Below are positions 23,943 through 33,157 of a stretch of DNA of 64,000 nucleotides, one piece after another (position 1 is the stretch's first letter; every line of letters starts with the position of its first letter). Location of the stretch: NCBI RefSeq assembly GCF_900109465.1, contig NZ_FOAZ01000022.1, positions 85,497-149,496 on the forward strand, written 5' to 3'. The translations under genes and the position numbers were made by a program. Origin of the DNA: Streptacidiphilus jiangxiensis (lineage in GTDB: Bacteria > Actinomycetota > Actinomycetes > Streptomycetales > Streptomycetaceae). The notes under the pieces were generated by a model. That model was not told the DNA's origin. It saw nothing but the letters and a program-made list of their open reading frames with translations, and made no database searches.

Positions 23943-26315
23943 ATGCGCTTCGCGCGAACCCTCCCCGTGGCCCTCGCGGTCCTGAGCACCCCGCTCGTCG
24001 CGGCCGCGCCCGCCCACGCCGCCGCGCCCGTGAGCAACGGTTCCTACGTGATCACCTCGGCCCGGAGCGGACTGTGCCTCGGCACCGGCTTCGGCCAGTA
24101 CGCGGCGGGCACCGAGATCACCTCGGCGGCCTGTCAGGGCCTGCTCACCCAACGGTGGCGCCTGTGGCAGACCACCGCCGCCGGCGAGACGCCCGCCCGC
24201 TACATGCTGATCGACGTCGCGACCGACCGCTGCGCCGTCGCCGCCGACGGCGCGGCGGTGACCACCGAGGACTGCGGAAGCGTCCCGCCGAGCGCGCAGT
24301 TCACACCCGTCCCGGCCGACCACGGCGCCTACACGCTCGTCGCGCAGAGCAGCGGCCGGTGCCTGACCGCCTCCGGGCAGGCCGACGGCGCGCTGCGCAC
24401 GGACCGCTGCGACACCAGCGACGCGCAGCAGTTCACTCTCACCTCCGCCGAGCCGCTGCTGCTCGCCAACCCGGGCTTCGAGCAGGGCACCACCGGATGG
24501 GACTTCTCCGAGCACACCGGCGTCGGCCGCAACAACCCGCACACCGGCACCCACCTGGGCTACCTCGACGCGGGCACCGGCTACAGCATCAGCCAGACCG
24601 TCACCGCGGCCACCGGCGGCTCCTACGAGCTCTCCGCATGGATCGCCACCGCGCGGCCCGGTGCGACCCTCTCCGTCAGCGTCAACGGCACGACCGAACG
24701 GACGCTGACGCTCCCCCAGCAGCCCGTCTACGCCAAGTACTCGCTGCCCGGCGTGCACCTCGCGGCCGGGGACCGGGTGACCCTCGCCGTCGGCTCCTCC
24801 CCCACCGGGTGGGTCAACGTCGACGACGCCGCGGTGGCGCCCGCTGCGCCCAACGACCCACAGGTCTCCTCCTCCGACCCGCGGCTGGTCTCGATGTTCG
24901 ACTGGGCCAAGACCAAGGCGAACAGCTGGGTGCAGCAGGCCGGCGCGCCCGGCGTCATCGACATGGACGAGTGGAACCCCTCGGGCGCGAGCACCGGCAC
25001 CTACGCGACCACGTACTGGGCCGGCTATCCCTTCCGCTCCGACTTCTACATCCGCGACTTCGCCCACCAGATGCTCGGCGCGCACCTGCTGGGCCTGGAC
25101 GCACAGAACAAGACCATGCTGCGCGCCTTCGCCGCGTCCGCGAACGCCACCAACGGCGACTTCCCGGTCTGGTCCGTCAACTTCGACGCCAAGACCTTCG
25201 GCAGCATCGACTACGGCGGTCCGAACTCCTTCGTCCGCGAGCTGCCCGCCCCGTTCGAGCTGGTCCAGAAGACCGCCGAGGCCTACGCCTGGACCGGCGA
25301 CCAGGACTACCTGAACGACCCGGTGCTCAGCCGCTACGTCGCCGACACCCTCGGCCCGTTCATCCCCCGCCAGACCGGCCCGCTGCCGGCCGGGCCGGTG
25401 CCCGTGCCACAGGCCACCAGCAACGACATCTTCGCGGGCATCGCCAGCTACGCGGAGAACGGCAGCACCACCTACGCCGAGGCCGGGGACGAGCTCGCCT
25501 CCCAGTACCAGGCCTACCTCGGCGCCGCGGGGCTGGCCCGGGCCAAGGGCGAGAAGGCGCAGGCGGCCGTGTACGCGAAGGACGCGACGACACTCAAGGC
25601 CTGGTTCAACTCCACCTGGAGCGTGGACCCGAAGCACCCCGGCGCCGTCGTCCACGCCTACGACACCAGCGGCAACCCGATCAGCGACTGGGGCTACGAG
25701 ACCAGCCTGCTGATGCCGATGAAGCACCTGCTGGACCCGGGCCCGCGCTTGACGAACTACCTCTCCTTCATCGACCAGCAGGACTCCGGCCCCGACCGCT
25801 CGCAGAACGAGGAGGGCTACACCTACCTCCCCGACACCTTCTTCGCCGGCCACGACGGCGCGACGGCGTGGAAGTGGATGCAGCAGATCTACGCGAGCGT
25901 GGACCAGGTCCACGCCAGCGGCCGGATGCTCAACGGCGACTACCCGGAGATCCCGTTCACCCTGCTCTCGCAGACCGTGCAGGGCCTGCTCGGTGTCCAG
26001 CCCGGCGCGAACGCCGCATCCCTGGTGACCGCCTCAGAACTGCCGGGCTCGATCGGCTGGCTCCAGGTCGCCTCGATCCCGGTCGGGGAAGGGACGGTGA
26101 CGCTCCGCCAGGACGGGCAGACCCGCAGCGTGCTGACCAACACCGGTACCACCGCCCGCCACTGGCAGGCCCGCTTCGCCGGCGTGCACACCTCGATCAC
26201 CGTCGACGGCAGCGCGCGACCGGCCCGCACCGTCACGGTGGACGGTGTGACGTACACCTACGCCGACGTGACGGTGGCGCCGGGCCGGACGGCGACGGTG
26301 GCGGTCAACGGGTAG
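23943..26315 (+). CDS. Secreted lectin-domain protein with a six-hairpin glycosidase-like module
   Basis: 790 residues. Residues 1-28 are a signal peptide ending AAPAHAAAP. Residues 30-175 look like a ricin-B beta-trefoil: LCLGTG, QRWRLWQ, RCAVAA, RCLTASG and AQQFTLT mark the three lobes. Residues 178-298 form a jelly-roll carbohydrate-binding domain (NPGFEQGTTGWDF and later VNVDDAAVAP). The rest (about 310-720) is rich in paired helices with acidic aromatic patches such as DEWNPSG, WGYETSLLMP and NEEGYTYLPDTFF, as in (alpha/alpha)6 glycoside hydrolases, and is followed by a beta C-cap. I cannot name the GH family. It lies 87 bp before a PNGase A homologue. Confidence 0.7.
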   Translation: MRFARTLPVALAVLSTPLVAAAPAHAAAPVSNGSYVITSARSGLCLGTGFGQYAAGTEITSAACQGLLTQRWRLWQTTAAGETPARYMLIDVATDRCAVAADGAAVTTEDCGSVPPSAQFTPVPADHGAYTLVAQSSGRCLTASGQADGALRTDRCDTSDAQQFTLTSAEPLLLANPGFEQGTTGWDFSEHTGVGRNNPHTGTHLGYLDAGTGYSISQTVTAATGGSYELSAWIATARPGATLSVSVNGTTERTLTLPQQPVYAKYSLPGVHLAAGDRVTLAVGSSPTGWVNVDDAAVAPAAPNDPQVSSSDPRLVSMFDWAKTKANSWVQQAGAPGVIDMDEWNPSGASTGTYATTYWAGYPFRSDFYIRDFAHQMLGAHLLGLDAQNKTMLRAFAASANATNGDFPVWSVNFDAKTFGSIDYGGPNSFVRELPAPFELVQKTAEAYAWTGDQDYLNDPVLSRYVADTLGPFIPRQTGPLPAGPVPVPQATSNDIFAGIASYAENGSTTYAEAGDELASQYQAYLGAAGLARAKGEKAQAAVYAKDATTLKAWFNSTWSVDPKHPGAVVHAYDTSGNPISDWGYETSLLMPMKHLLDPGPRLTNYLSFIDQQDSGPDRSQNEEGYTYLPDTFFAGHDGATAWKWMQQIYASVDQVHASGRMLNGDYPEIPFTLLSQTVQGLLGVQPGANAASLVTASELPGSIGWLQVASIPVGEGTVTLRQDGQTRSVLTNTGTTARHWQARFAGVHTSITVDGSARPARTVTVDGVTYTYADVTVAPGRTATVAVNG

Positions 26316-26355
26316 GCCGCCACGCCCTCTTGTGTCTCCCCGCGTAGGGGTGCCA

Positions 26356-26401
26356 GGGTTCCCTCCCGTACCACCCAGTCAAGATCGACGGGAGGGAACC
26401 C
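26356..26401 (+). promoter_or_regulatory. Perfect 14-bp stem that covers the ribosome binding site of the PNGase A gene
   Basis: GGGTTCCCTCCCGT (26356-26369) is an exact inverted repeat of ACGGGAGGGAACCC (26388-26401), with an 18-base loop. The right arm contains the GGGAGGG ribosome binding site, and the ATG begins one base later at 26403. In the RNA this stem would hide the site. It could also end transcription from the upstream gene, but there is no T run. Confidence 0.7.
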
Positions 26402-26402
26402 C

Positions 26403-28073
26403 ATGCGCATCACACGTGTGCTCGGCACCGCCGCCCTGCTCTGTGCCGCGCTGCTCGGTACGGGAACAGCCCGGGCCGACGCACCAGGCATCGAGACCAG
26501 CTACCAGAACCCGGTGACCGCGCTGCCACCCATCAGCGCGCCGGACACCCACCACTGCACGGTCACCGCCATGCAGAACGACTTCGGCAACACCATCTCC
26601 TCCCCCGCCTGGAGCGGCACCCTCACCCCGCCGGCCGACTGCGCCGGACCGTGGAACAAGGTCGTGCTCACCTGGTCCGGCAGCGTCCAGGGCCGGCAGT
26701 ACGACCGGCTCGCGGGCGTGTGGATCGGCGGAGCCGAGGTGCTGCGCACCAGCACGCCCGAGCCGACCGCCCAGGGCATCAGCTGGTCCCTGCAGAAGGA
26801 CGTCACGGAGTTCATCCCGCTGCTGCGTCAGACGCAGCCGATCGCCGTCTCGCTCGGCAACGTGGTCAACTCCACCTACACCGGCGTTTACCACATGAAG
26901 CTGACGCTCACCTACTACCAGGCCGACCACCGCCACCCGGCCGCGCACACCGCCGACCAGGTCGTGCCGCTCTCCGCCTCCACCACGGACGCGGGCTGGA
27001 CCTACCTCAACCCCGGCCAGTCCTCGTCGAGGACGGTCACCCTGCCGCGCAACCTCACGCACGTCGGCATGGAGGTCTACGCCCGCGGCGGCGGTTGCGA
27101 CGAGCAGTGGTTCACCTCGGCGCCCGACGACCTCGCCGGCAAGTACCCGAACTACCTCTGCGGCGGCGGCCCCTACCGCGAGGTGCAGGTCTCGGTGGAC
27201 GGGCGGCCCGCAGGCATCGCGCAGCCGTACCCCGTCGTCTACTCCGGCGGGATCGTGCCGACGCTGTGGCGTCCGATCCCGGCCGTGGACCAGTTCGTCA
27301 CCCAGGCCTACGGCCTGGACCTGACGCCCTTCGCCGGGCTGCTGGTCGACGGCAAGCCGCACACCTTCACCGTCACCCCCTACGGCGCGGCCGACGGCTG
27401 GACCGTCGACAGCACGCTCTTCCTCGACACCGACCACCACGCCGCCCAGACCTCCGGCGCGCTGACGAAGGACACGCTCTCGCTCAGCCCCACCGTCACC
27501 ACGACCGAGACCCCCGGCGCGGGCGACCTGGTGGACGTCCGCGTCAGCGCGAACCGTGACTGGACGACGGCGGGTTGGCTGGACACGTCCTCCGGGCGGA
27601 TCCGCACCACGGTGACCCAGCACGCGAGCTACCTCAACACCGACGCGATCTCCAGCGGCGGGCAGAAGCAGGTGGTGGCGCAGCGCGAGCAGGGCGCGAC
27701 GGTCGTGACGACGGACCCGCAGCACGGCCGCGCGACGGCGACTCGGCACAGCTGGGACTACCCGATCACCGTCGACTCCGACGTGCCGGTCTTCACCGAC
27801 GGCAACAACTACTCCCTCTCGGCCACCGTCCACCAGGGCCGCATCCTGGACGACAGCGTCCTGCAGGGCGACCACTGGCGCATCGTCGACCGGACGCACG
27901 ACGTCGTCGACGCGACCGGCGTCCTGGCCCGCACCAACGGCGTCGTCACCGCCGCCGACGGCCGCGACTCCGAGCACTGGACCGGGACGACGGACACCGG
28001 CGCCTGCTTCGACCACCTGATCCGCGCCGCCCACGGCTACGTGACGCTGGACCGGGTCACCGGCTGCGGCTGA
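26403..28073 (+). CDS. Secreted peptide-N-glycosidase A (PNGase A) homologue
   Basis: 556 residues with a signal peptide (MRITRVLGTAALLCAALLG, cleavage near ARADAP). The mature N-terminal part matches the PNGase A domain: NPVTALPPISAPDTHHCTV, then GPWNKVVLTWSGSVQGRQYD, RLAGVWIGGAEVLRTSTPEP, and SLGNVV. The C-terminal half is mostly beta and also typical of the family. PNGase A cuts whole N-glycans from asparagine, including plant-type core-fucosylated glycans. In this position it would release glycans from glycoproteins outside the cell. The family assignment is firm; the activity is inferred. Confidence 0.85.
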   Translation: MRITRVLGTAALLCAALLGTGTARADAPGIETSYQNPVTALPPISAPDTHHCTVTAMQNDFGNTISSPAWSGTLTPPADCAGPWNKVVLTWSGSVQGRQYDRLAGVWIGGAEVLRTSTPEPTAQGISWSLQKDVTEFIPLLRQTQPIAVSLGNVVNSTYTGVYHMKLTLTYYQADHRHPAAHTADQVVPLSASTTDAGWTYLNPGQSSSRTVTLPRNLTHVGMEVYARGGGCDEQWFTSAPDDLAGKYPNYLCGGGPYREVQVSVDGRPAGIAQPYPVVYSGGIVPTLWRPIPAVDQFVTQAYGLDLTPFAGLLVDGKPHTFTVTPYGAADGWTVDSTLFLDTDHHAAQTSGALTKDTLSLSPTVTTTETPGAGDLVDVRVSANRDWTTAGWLDTSSGRIRTTVTQHASYLNTDAISSGGQKQVVAQREQGATVVTTDPQHGRATATRHSWDYPITVDSDVPVFTDGNNYSLSATVHQGRILDDSVLQGDHWRIVDRTHDVVDATGVLARTNGVVTAADGRDSEHWTGTTDTGACFDHLIRAAHGYVTLDRVTGCG

Positions 28074-28134
28074 GGGTCTGCGCACGCCCCGCGTCCGCCC
28101 GCAACGTGGCGACCGACCCCGGCGCGCGCAGCGC

Positions 28135-29661
28135 TTACGCGGAGCGCCGCGCCAGCAGCGTCTCGGCGGCGGCCACGCCGGAGGCGGTGGTGGCGCCGTG
28201 GGTGACGATGTGCACCGCTCCCGGGCGCTTCGCGCCCGGGAGGCCCATCTCCACCACGATGGCGTCCGGGCGGGCGCGGACCAGTTCGTCCAGGGCGGCA
28301 CCCATCCACGGCAGGCGCGAGGCGTCCCGCACGACCACGACGAGCGGACGCCCGACGGAGGGCTTCAGCACCAGCTCGTCCAGGACCGGCCCGCCGGAGG
28401 CGAGTTGACCCTCACCGACGCGGACGAAGGTGGTCCCGGGCATCCGTTCGCGCAGCGGCGTGGCGACGCCCCAGGGCGTCTCCTTGCCGATGGCCAGGTT
28501 GGTGGTCGGCACCAGCTCGACCACGTGCGGCGCGGCGGCGATCGGCAGCACGTCGTCGGCCGGGCCGCTGAGACGGATCGCCCGGCGGGCGGCCGCGAAG
28601 CCGATGTCGCCGCGGATCGTGTCGGTCGGCACGGTGCGGCCGAGGCGGGTGGACCACGCGGCGAAGGCGCGGACCCGCCCGGACGCCTCGCGCAGCCGCT
28701 CCTCGCTCAGCCCACCCGCCGCCACGGCGTCCAGCAGGGCGCCGGACAGCAGCTCGACGAAGGCCTCGTCGGCCCGCTCGCCGCCGGTGCAGACGGCGTC
28801 GCAGCCCGCGATGATCGCGCCGGCGGCGGCGCCGCCGAGTCCGTAGCGGTCGGCGACGGCACCCATCTCGATGGCGTCGGTGACCACCATCCCGTCGAAG
28901 CCGAGTTCGCCGCGGAGCAGGTCTCCGATGATGGCGCGGCTGAGCGTGGCCGGGTGCTCCCGGTCGTAGGCGGGGACGAGCAGGTGACCGGTCATCACCA
29001 CCCGCACGCCCGCCTCCATGGCGGCGCGGAACGGCGGGAGCGCGGTGGCGGCGATCTCCTCGATGCTCGCGTCGTAGCTGGGCAGTCCGTGGTGGGAGTC
29101 GACGGCGGTGTCGCCGTGGCCGGGGAAGTGCTTGGCGCAGGCGGCCACACCGGCGTCCTGCAGCCCGCGGATCCAGGCGGCGGTGTGCCGGGCGACCAGG
29201 TCGGGGGCGGCGCCGAAGGAGCGGACGCCGATGACGGGGTTGCTCGGGTTGGAGTTGACGTCGGCACTCGGCGCGTAGTCGAGGCTCACCCCGGCGGCGT
29301 GCAGCTCACGTCCGATGTCACGGGCGACGGACTCGGTGAGTTCGACGTCGTCGACGGCGCCGAGGGCGAAGTTGCCCGGCCGGGTGGAGCCGGTCCACGA
29401 CTCCAGGCGGGTCACGTCACCCGCCTCCTCGTCGATCGCGATGACCAGTTCCGGGTTCTCGGCACGCAGTTGGCCGGCGAGCCGAGCCACCTGCTCCGGC
29501 GTGGAGATGTTCCGACCGAACAGCACGACCGACGACAGCCCGCCGGCGATGGCGCGCAGCAGCCAGTCCGGCGCCTCGGTGCCGACGAACCCGGGCTGGA
29601 GCACGGAGAGCACGAGACGCCGCAGCTCGGGGCTGGTCTTCGGCTGGCTGCTGGGACTCAT
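28135..29661 (-). CDS. Glycoside hydrolase family 3, NagZ-like beta-N-acetylhexosaminidase
   Basis: 508 residues, cytoplasmic (no signal peptide). GLSSVVLFGRNIS, the substrate strand VIAIDEEAGDVTRLE, and above all KHFPGHGDTAVDSHHGLP (about residues 175-192), which holds the His-Asp pair peculiar to NagZ enzymes, identify the group. VTDAIEMGA carries the nucleophile Asp. A C-terminal alpha/beta domain follows. It would remove terminal GlcNAc from oligosaccharides. GGGGGAGGG precedes the ATG at 29661; the longer frame includes the operator region and is rejected. It converges with the PNGase A gene and has two DasR-like boxes upstream. Confidence 0.88.
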   Translation of the reverse strand: MSPSSQPKTSPELRRLVLSVLQPGFVGTEAPDWLLRAIAGGLSSVVLFGRNISTPEQVARLAGQLRAENPELVIAIDEEAGDVTRLESWTGSTRPGNFALGAVDDVELTESVARDIGRELHAAGVSLDYAPSADVNSNPSNPVIGVRSFGAAPDLVARHTAAWIRGLQDAGVAACAKHFPGHGDTAVDSHHGLPSYDASIEEIAATALPPFRAAMEAGVRVVMTGHLLVPAYDREHPATLSRAIIGDLLRGELGFDGMVVTDAIEMGAVADRYGLGGAAAGAIIAGCDAVCTGGERADEAFVELLSGALLDAVAAGGLSEERLREASGRVRAFAAWSTRLGRTVPTDTIRGDIGFAAARRAIRLSGPADDVLPIAAAPHVVELVPTTNLAIGKETPWGVATPLRERMPGTTFVRVGEGQLASGGPVLDELVLKPSVGRPLVVVVRDASRLPWMGAALDELVRARPDAIVVEMGLPGAKRPGAVHIVTHGATTASGVAAAETLLARRSA

Positions 29662-29713
29662 CGTCAGGCCCTCCCCCGGATGCACGCGGACAGCGTCGCG
29701 CACACCCTTCGAC

Positions 29714-29747
29714 TTGGTACGGACCAATGGATATTGGCGTAGACCAA
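29714..29747 (-). promoter_or_regulatory. Two DasR-like operator boxes upstream of the GH3 gene
   Basis: On the gene's strand the boxes are TTGGTCTACGCCAA (29734-29747) and TTGGTCCGTACCAA (29714-29727), exactly 20 bp apart. The known DasR box has the core TGGTCTAGACCA; the two boxes agree at 10 and 9 of its 12 positions. DasR is the GntR-family repressor of GlcNAc and chitin use and is released by glucosamine-6-phosphate, which fits a hexosaminidase gene. Their distance to the ATG (52-87 bp) suits repression. Confidence 0.6.
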
Positions 29748-29828
29748 TCGAGAGTGTCAAGGGGAGCCGCACACCCGGATCACTGCCGCGACCTGGCTGT
29801 TTGGGGGCGCCGTTCGGGGAGCGGGTGG

Positions 29829-30578
29829 TCAGACCGTGAGGGCCAGCAGGACCGGCGCGGCCTTGGCCGCCATGGTCTCCGCCGTCTCCTTCAGGCGGTA
29901 GGCCTCCTCGACCGGGAGGGAGAAGGCGAGGCAGCCCACCGTCGTGCCGGCCGTGACGGGGACGGCGGCGCAGACCGTGCCGATGGCGTACTCCTGCAGG
30001 TCGAGCATCGGCACGGTGGTCGGGTGCCGGTCCAGGCGCTGGAGCAGGGCACCGGTGTCGATGTTGGTCCGGGAGGTGAACCGCGCGGCCGGGTGGCGCG
30101 AGAGGTGGTCACGGCGGCTGTCGTGGTCGAGCTGCGCGAGCAGGCACTTGCCGATCGCGCTCGCGTGGCCGGTGGCCCGGAAGTCCACCCACTCGTGGAC
30201 GCTCGGCGTCATCGGCCCGTCGACCACGGCCTGGACGCTCACCTCGCCGTCCGCGTAGCGGCTGAAGTAGACCGCCGCGCCGAGCTCGTCGCGCAGCGAG
30301 GTCATCTTGGCGACCAGCCTCGACTGCACCAACTGCTCACGGTTGGCCTGCCCGAGCATGGCGAAGGCGCCTCCGAGGACGTACCCGCCGTCCTCGAGGC
30401 GCTCCAGGTAGCCCTCGCGGACCAACGAGCGCAGCAGGCGCCGGGCGTGGTCCGTCGGGAGCTGGACCTCCTCGGCCAGCTCGTCCGCCCTGGCGCCGAA
30501 GCCGCGTCGGTCGACGGCCTCCAGCAGTCTCAGGGCGCGTTCCACGGAGCTCCGGGGGTTCTGGTTCCGCGCAGCCAT
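29829..30578 (-). CDS. IclR family transcriptional regulator
   Basis: 249 residues. The winged helix is at 10-70 (SVERALRLLEAVDRRGFGA, then DHARRLLRSLVREGYLERL). The IclR effector domain follows, with HASAIGKCLLAQLD near 155 and CAAVPVTAGTTVGCLAFSLP near 215. It lies upstream of the GH3 gene on the same strand with a 167-bp gap that contains the DasR-like boxes. No operator of its own is evident. Targets unknown; it is distinct from the AllR-type IclR at 49405. Confidence 0.88.
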   Translation of the reverse strand: MAARNQNPRSSVERALRLLEAVDRRGFGARADELAEEVQLPTDHARRLLRSLVREGYLERLEDGGYVLGGAFAMLGQANREQLVQSRLVAKMTSLRDELGAAVYFSRYADGEVSVQAVVDGPMTPSVHEWVDFRATGHASAIGKCLLAQLDHDSRRDHLSRHPAARFTSRTNIDTGALLQRLDRHPTTVPMLDLQEYAIGTVCAAVPVTAGTTVGCLAFSLPVEEAYRLKETAETMAAKAAPVLLALTV

Positions 30579-30663
30579 GCTCACCAGACTAGCCGTCAGC
30601 GAGCCTGGCGAGCATGGGTTACGCAGTGTTCGAGCGGCGTGCGGACACGCCCTCACCGTGGTG

Positions 30664-31452
30664 TCAGGACGGCTGCACGGCCAGCTTGAGCACGCAGAAC
30701 ACCGCTCCCCACGGGTCCTGGATGCCCGCCATCCGCCCCGGCGGAATATCCATCGGCGGGACGACGACGGTGGCCCCGCGCTTGACGGCGGCGTCGACGG
30801 TGGCGTCGGTGTCGTCGACGCAGAACCACGTCATCCAGTGCGGCGGCACCTCGGCCGGGAAGTTGCTCCCCATGTCCTGCAGCCCGCCGACGGTCTTGCC
30901 GCCGACCTCGAGGCCGAAGTAGCCGGGCATCTGGTCCATCGCCACGGCCTTGACGCCCATCGCGGCGTCGTAGAAGGCGGCGGCAGCCGGCACGTCACGG
31001 GTGTTGCACTCGTTCCAGCACAGCGAGCCGGGCTCGTTGACCGCCACGGCGCCGAAGAACTCCTTGTGGCCCCAGACCCCGAAGACCGCGCCGGTCGGGT
31101 CCGCGGCGACGAGCATCCGGCCGAGGTTGCCGACGTCCATCGGCTCGAACATGACGGTGCCGTGCGCGTCCTTGATCCGCTTCGAGGTCGCGTCGGCGTC
31201 GTCGCTCGCCAGGTAGGTGGTCCACACGTGCGGGGGTTCCGGCATCCCCTCCGGGGCCATCGCCGGGCCGATGCCGCAGACGGGGCGGCCGCCCAGCTCC
31301 ATGACGGCGTAGCCGCCGAACTCCGCCGGGCCGGGCTCGCCCGCCCAGCCGAAGACGTCCTTGTAGAAGTCGAGCGCCGCCTGCTGGTCCTTCGCCATCA
31401 GGTCCACCCAACACGGGGTTCCCGGCGCATAGGGCTTGGTCGTCGTGGACAT
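30664..31452 (-). CDS. Two-domain VOC family protein
   Basis: 262 residues made of two glyoxalase-like halves. PGTPCWVDLMAKDQQAALDFY begins the first and GSLCWNECNTRDVPAAAAFY begins the second, and both halves end in a DPTG/DPWG-x-VF strand (DPTGAVFGVW, DPWGAVFCVL). This is the CFP32-like actinomycete group often annotated as glyoxalase or hydroxylase. Substrate unknown. GGAGGAGAGG lies just before the ATG. Confidence 0.85.
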   Translation of the reverse strand: MSTTTKPYAPGTPCWVDLMAKDQQAALDFYKDVFGWAGEPGPAEFGGYAVMELGGRPVCGIGPAMAPEGMPEPPHVWTTYLASDDADATSKRIKDAHGTVMFEPMDVGNLGRMLVAADPTGAVFGVWGHKEFFGAVAVNEPGSLCWNECNTRDVPAAAAFYDAAMGVKAVAMDQMPGYFGLEVGGKTVGGLQDMGSNFPAEVPPHWMTWFCVDDTDATVDAAVKRGATVVVPPMDIPPGRMAGIQDPWGAVFCVLKLAVQPS

Positions 31453-31508
31453 GCCTCTCCTCCGAAGCAGTGACCCCCCTGTCGCGGCTCACTCTTCTAC
31501 CAACGCAC

Positions 31509-31540
31509 GCGCGCCGCCACCGGAACCGGTGACGGCGCGC
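31509..31540. terminator. Strong hairpin between the VOC and catalase genes
   Basis: GCGCGCCG pairs with CGGCGCGC and CACCGG with CCGGTG, with one mismatched pair between the two stems and a very short loop. It lies about 160 bp past the catalase stop and 57 bp before the VOC start, so it probably ends catalase transcription. The intervening 31541-31699 holds a degenerate copy of the dispersed GGCGGAGCCGCA segment and no gene. Confidence 0.5.
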
Positions 31541-31699
31541 GCAGAGGGTGACCGCAGCCCAGAAGGGATCAGCCCTCGTCGTTGTTGCGGATGGCTGTGC
31601 TTTCGGCGCCGCTCCGCCTCGGCTCCGCTACGGGCGGGCGCCCCTTCCCCACACGGCGGAGCCGCATGACGCCCTCGCCTCGGTCGGGACCCCCACCCT

Positions 31700-33157
31700 T
31701 CACTCCGCCTCGGCTCGCAGCGCGATGACCGCAGCCTCGAGGCGGCGGCCGTAGTCCGCGTCGGCGGCGTGGAAGAACGGCAGGACCCGCTCGACCACGT
31801 CGTCGCGGCTGACCGAGCCGATGGAGCCGGCCAGGTTGGCGATCAGACGCTCCTGCTCGGACTCCGACATGAGGCGGAAGAGCTCACCGGCCTGGAAGAA
31901 GTCGTCGTCCTTGGCGTGCTGGGCGGCGCTGTGCGTGCCGGTCCAGCCGGCGACGGCGGTCGGCGCGGCCAGCGGCGCGTCGGTCTGGCGCGGGCCGTCG
32001 TACGAGTTGGGCTCGTAGTTCTTGGCCCGGCCACCGGCGTTGACGGCGCTGTAGCCGTCGCGGCCGTAGTTGTTCGCCTCGGTGGCCTTCGGCGCGTTGA
32101 TCGCCAGCTGGGTGTGGTTGACGCCCAGGCGGTAGCGGTGCGCGTCGGCGTAGGCGAACAGACGGCCCTGGAGCATCTTGTCCGGGGAGGCGCCGATGCC
32201 GGGCACGAAGTTGTTCGGCGAGAACGCGGCCTGCTCGACCTCGGCGAAGACGTTGTCGGGGTTCCGGTTGAGCACCAGGCGACCGACGCGCTGCAGCGGG
32301 TAGTCCGCGTGCGGCCAGACCTTGGTCAGGTCGAACGGGTTGAACTTGTAGTCGGGCGCGTCGGCGACCGGCATCAGCTGCACGTAGACGGTCCAGCTCG
32401 GGAAGATCCCGCGCTCGATGGCCTGGTGCAGGTCGCGCTGGTGGCTGTCCGGGTCCTGGCCGGCGAGCTCGGCGGCCTGACCGGCGTCCAGGCAGCGGAT
32501 GCCCTGGTTCGTCTTGAAGTGGTACTTCACCCAGTAGGCGGAACCGTCCTCGGCGACCCACTGGTAGGTGTGGGAGCCGTAGCCGTTCATGTGACGGTAG
32601 GAGGCCGGGATGCCGCGGTCACCGAAGAGCCAGGTGATCTGGTGCAGCGACTCGGGCGAGTAGGACCAGTAGTCCCACACGTTGTCGGCCTCGCCCATGC
32701 CCGTGAACGGGTCACGCTTCTGCGAGTGGATGAAGTCCGGGAACTTGATCGGGTCCTTGATGAAGAACACCGGGGTGTTGTTGCCGACGAGGTCGTAGTT
32801 GCCCTCTTCGGTGTAGAACTTCAGCGCGAAACCGCGGGGGTCGCGCACCGCGTCGGCCGCACCGAGGTTGCCGGCCACGGTCGAGAAACGCAGGAACACG
32901 TCCGTGCGCTTGCCGACGGTGTTCAGGAACGCCGCCCGGGTGAAGCCGGTGACGTCGTCGGTGACCTCGAAGTAGCCGTGCGCGCCGGAGCCACGGGCGT
33001 GCACGATGCGCTCCGGGATGCGCTCCCGGTTGAACCGGGCCAGCTTCTCGATCAGCTGCTGGTCCTGGATCAGCACCGGGCCGCCGATGCCGGCCTGGGC
33101 GGAGTTCTGGTTGTCGGCGACGGGCGCGCCGGACTCGGTGGTCAGGATTTTCGACAT
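31700..33157 (-). CDS. katA: Monofunctional haem catalase
   Basis: 485 residues, the small-subunit clade length. The active-site His is in RIVHARGSGAHGYFEVT (about residues 51-67) and the distal Asn in GNNTPVFFIKDP (about 125-136). The proximal haem tyrosine lies in RLFAYADAHRYRLG (about 331-344). It breaks down hydrogen peroxide in the cytoplasm. Its place beside the allantoin and urate genes makes sense because urate oxidase releases peroxide. The ATG at 33157 follows CGAGGT; the in-frame extension upstream comes from repeat-like sequence. No peroxide-sensor operator was recognised. Confidence 0.95.
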   Translation of the reverse strand: MSKILTTESGAPVADNQNSAQAGIGGPVLIQDQQLIEKLARFNRERIPERIVHARGSGAHGYFEVTDDVTGFTRAAFLNTVGKRTDVFLRFSTVAGNLGAADAVRDPRGFALKFYTEEGNYDLVGNNTPVFFIKDPIKFPDFIHSQKRDPFTGMGEADNVWDYWSYSPESLHQITWLFGDRGIPASYRHMNGYGSHTYQWVAEDGSAYWVKYHFKTNQGIRCLDAGQAAELAGQDPDSHQRDLHQAIERGIFPSWTVYVQLMPVADAPDYKFNPFDLTKVWPHADYPLQRVGRLVLNRNPDNVFAEVEQAAFSPNNFVPGIGASPDKMLQGRLFAYADAHRYRLGVNHTQLAINAPKATEANNYGRDGYSAVNAGGRAKNYEPNSYDGPRQTDAPLAAPTAVAGWTGTHSAAQHAKDDDFFQAGELFRLMSESEQERLIANLAGSIGSVSRDDVVERVLPFFHAADADYGRRLEAAVIALRAEAE

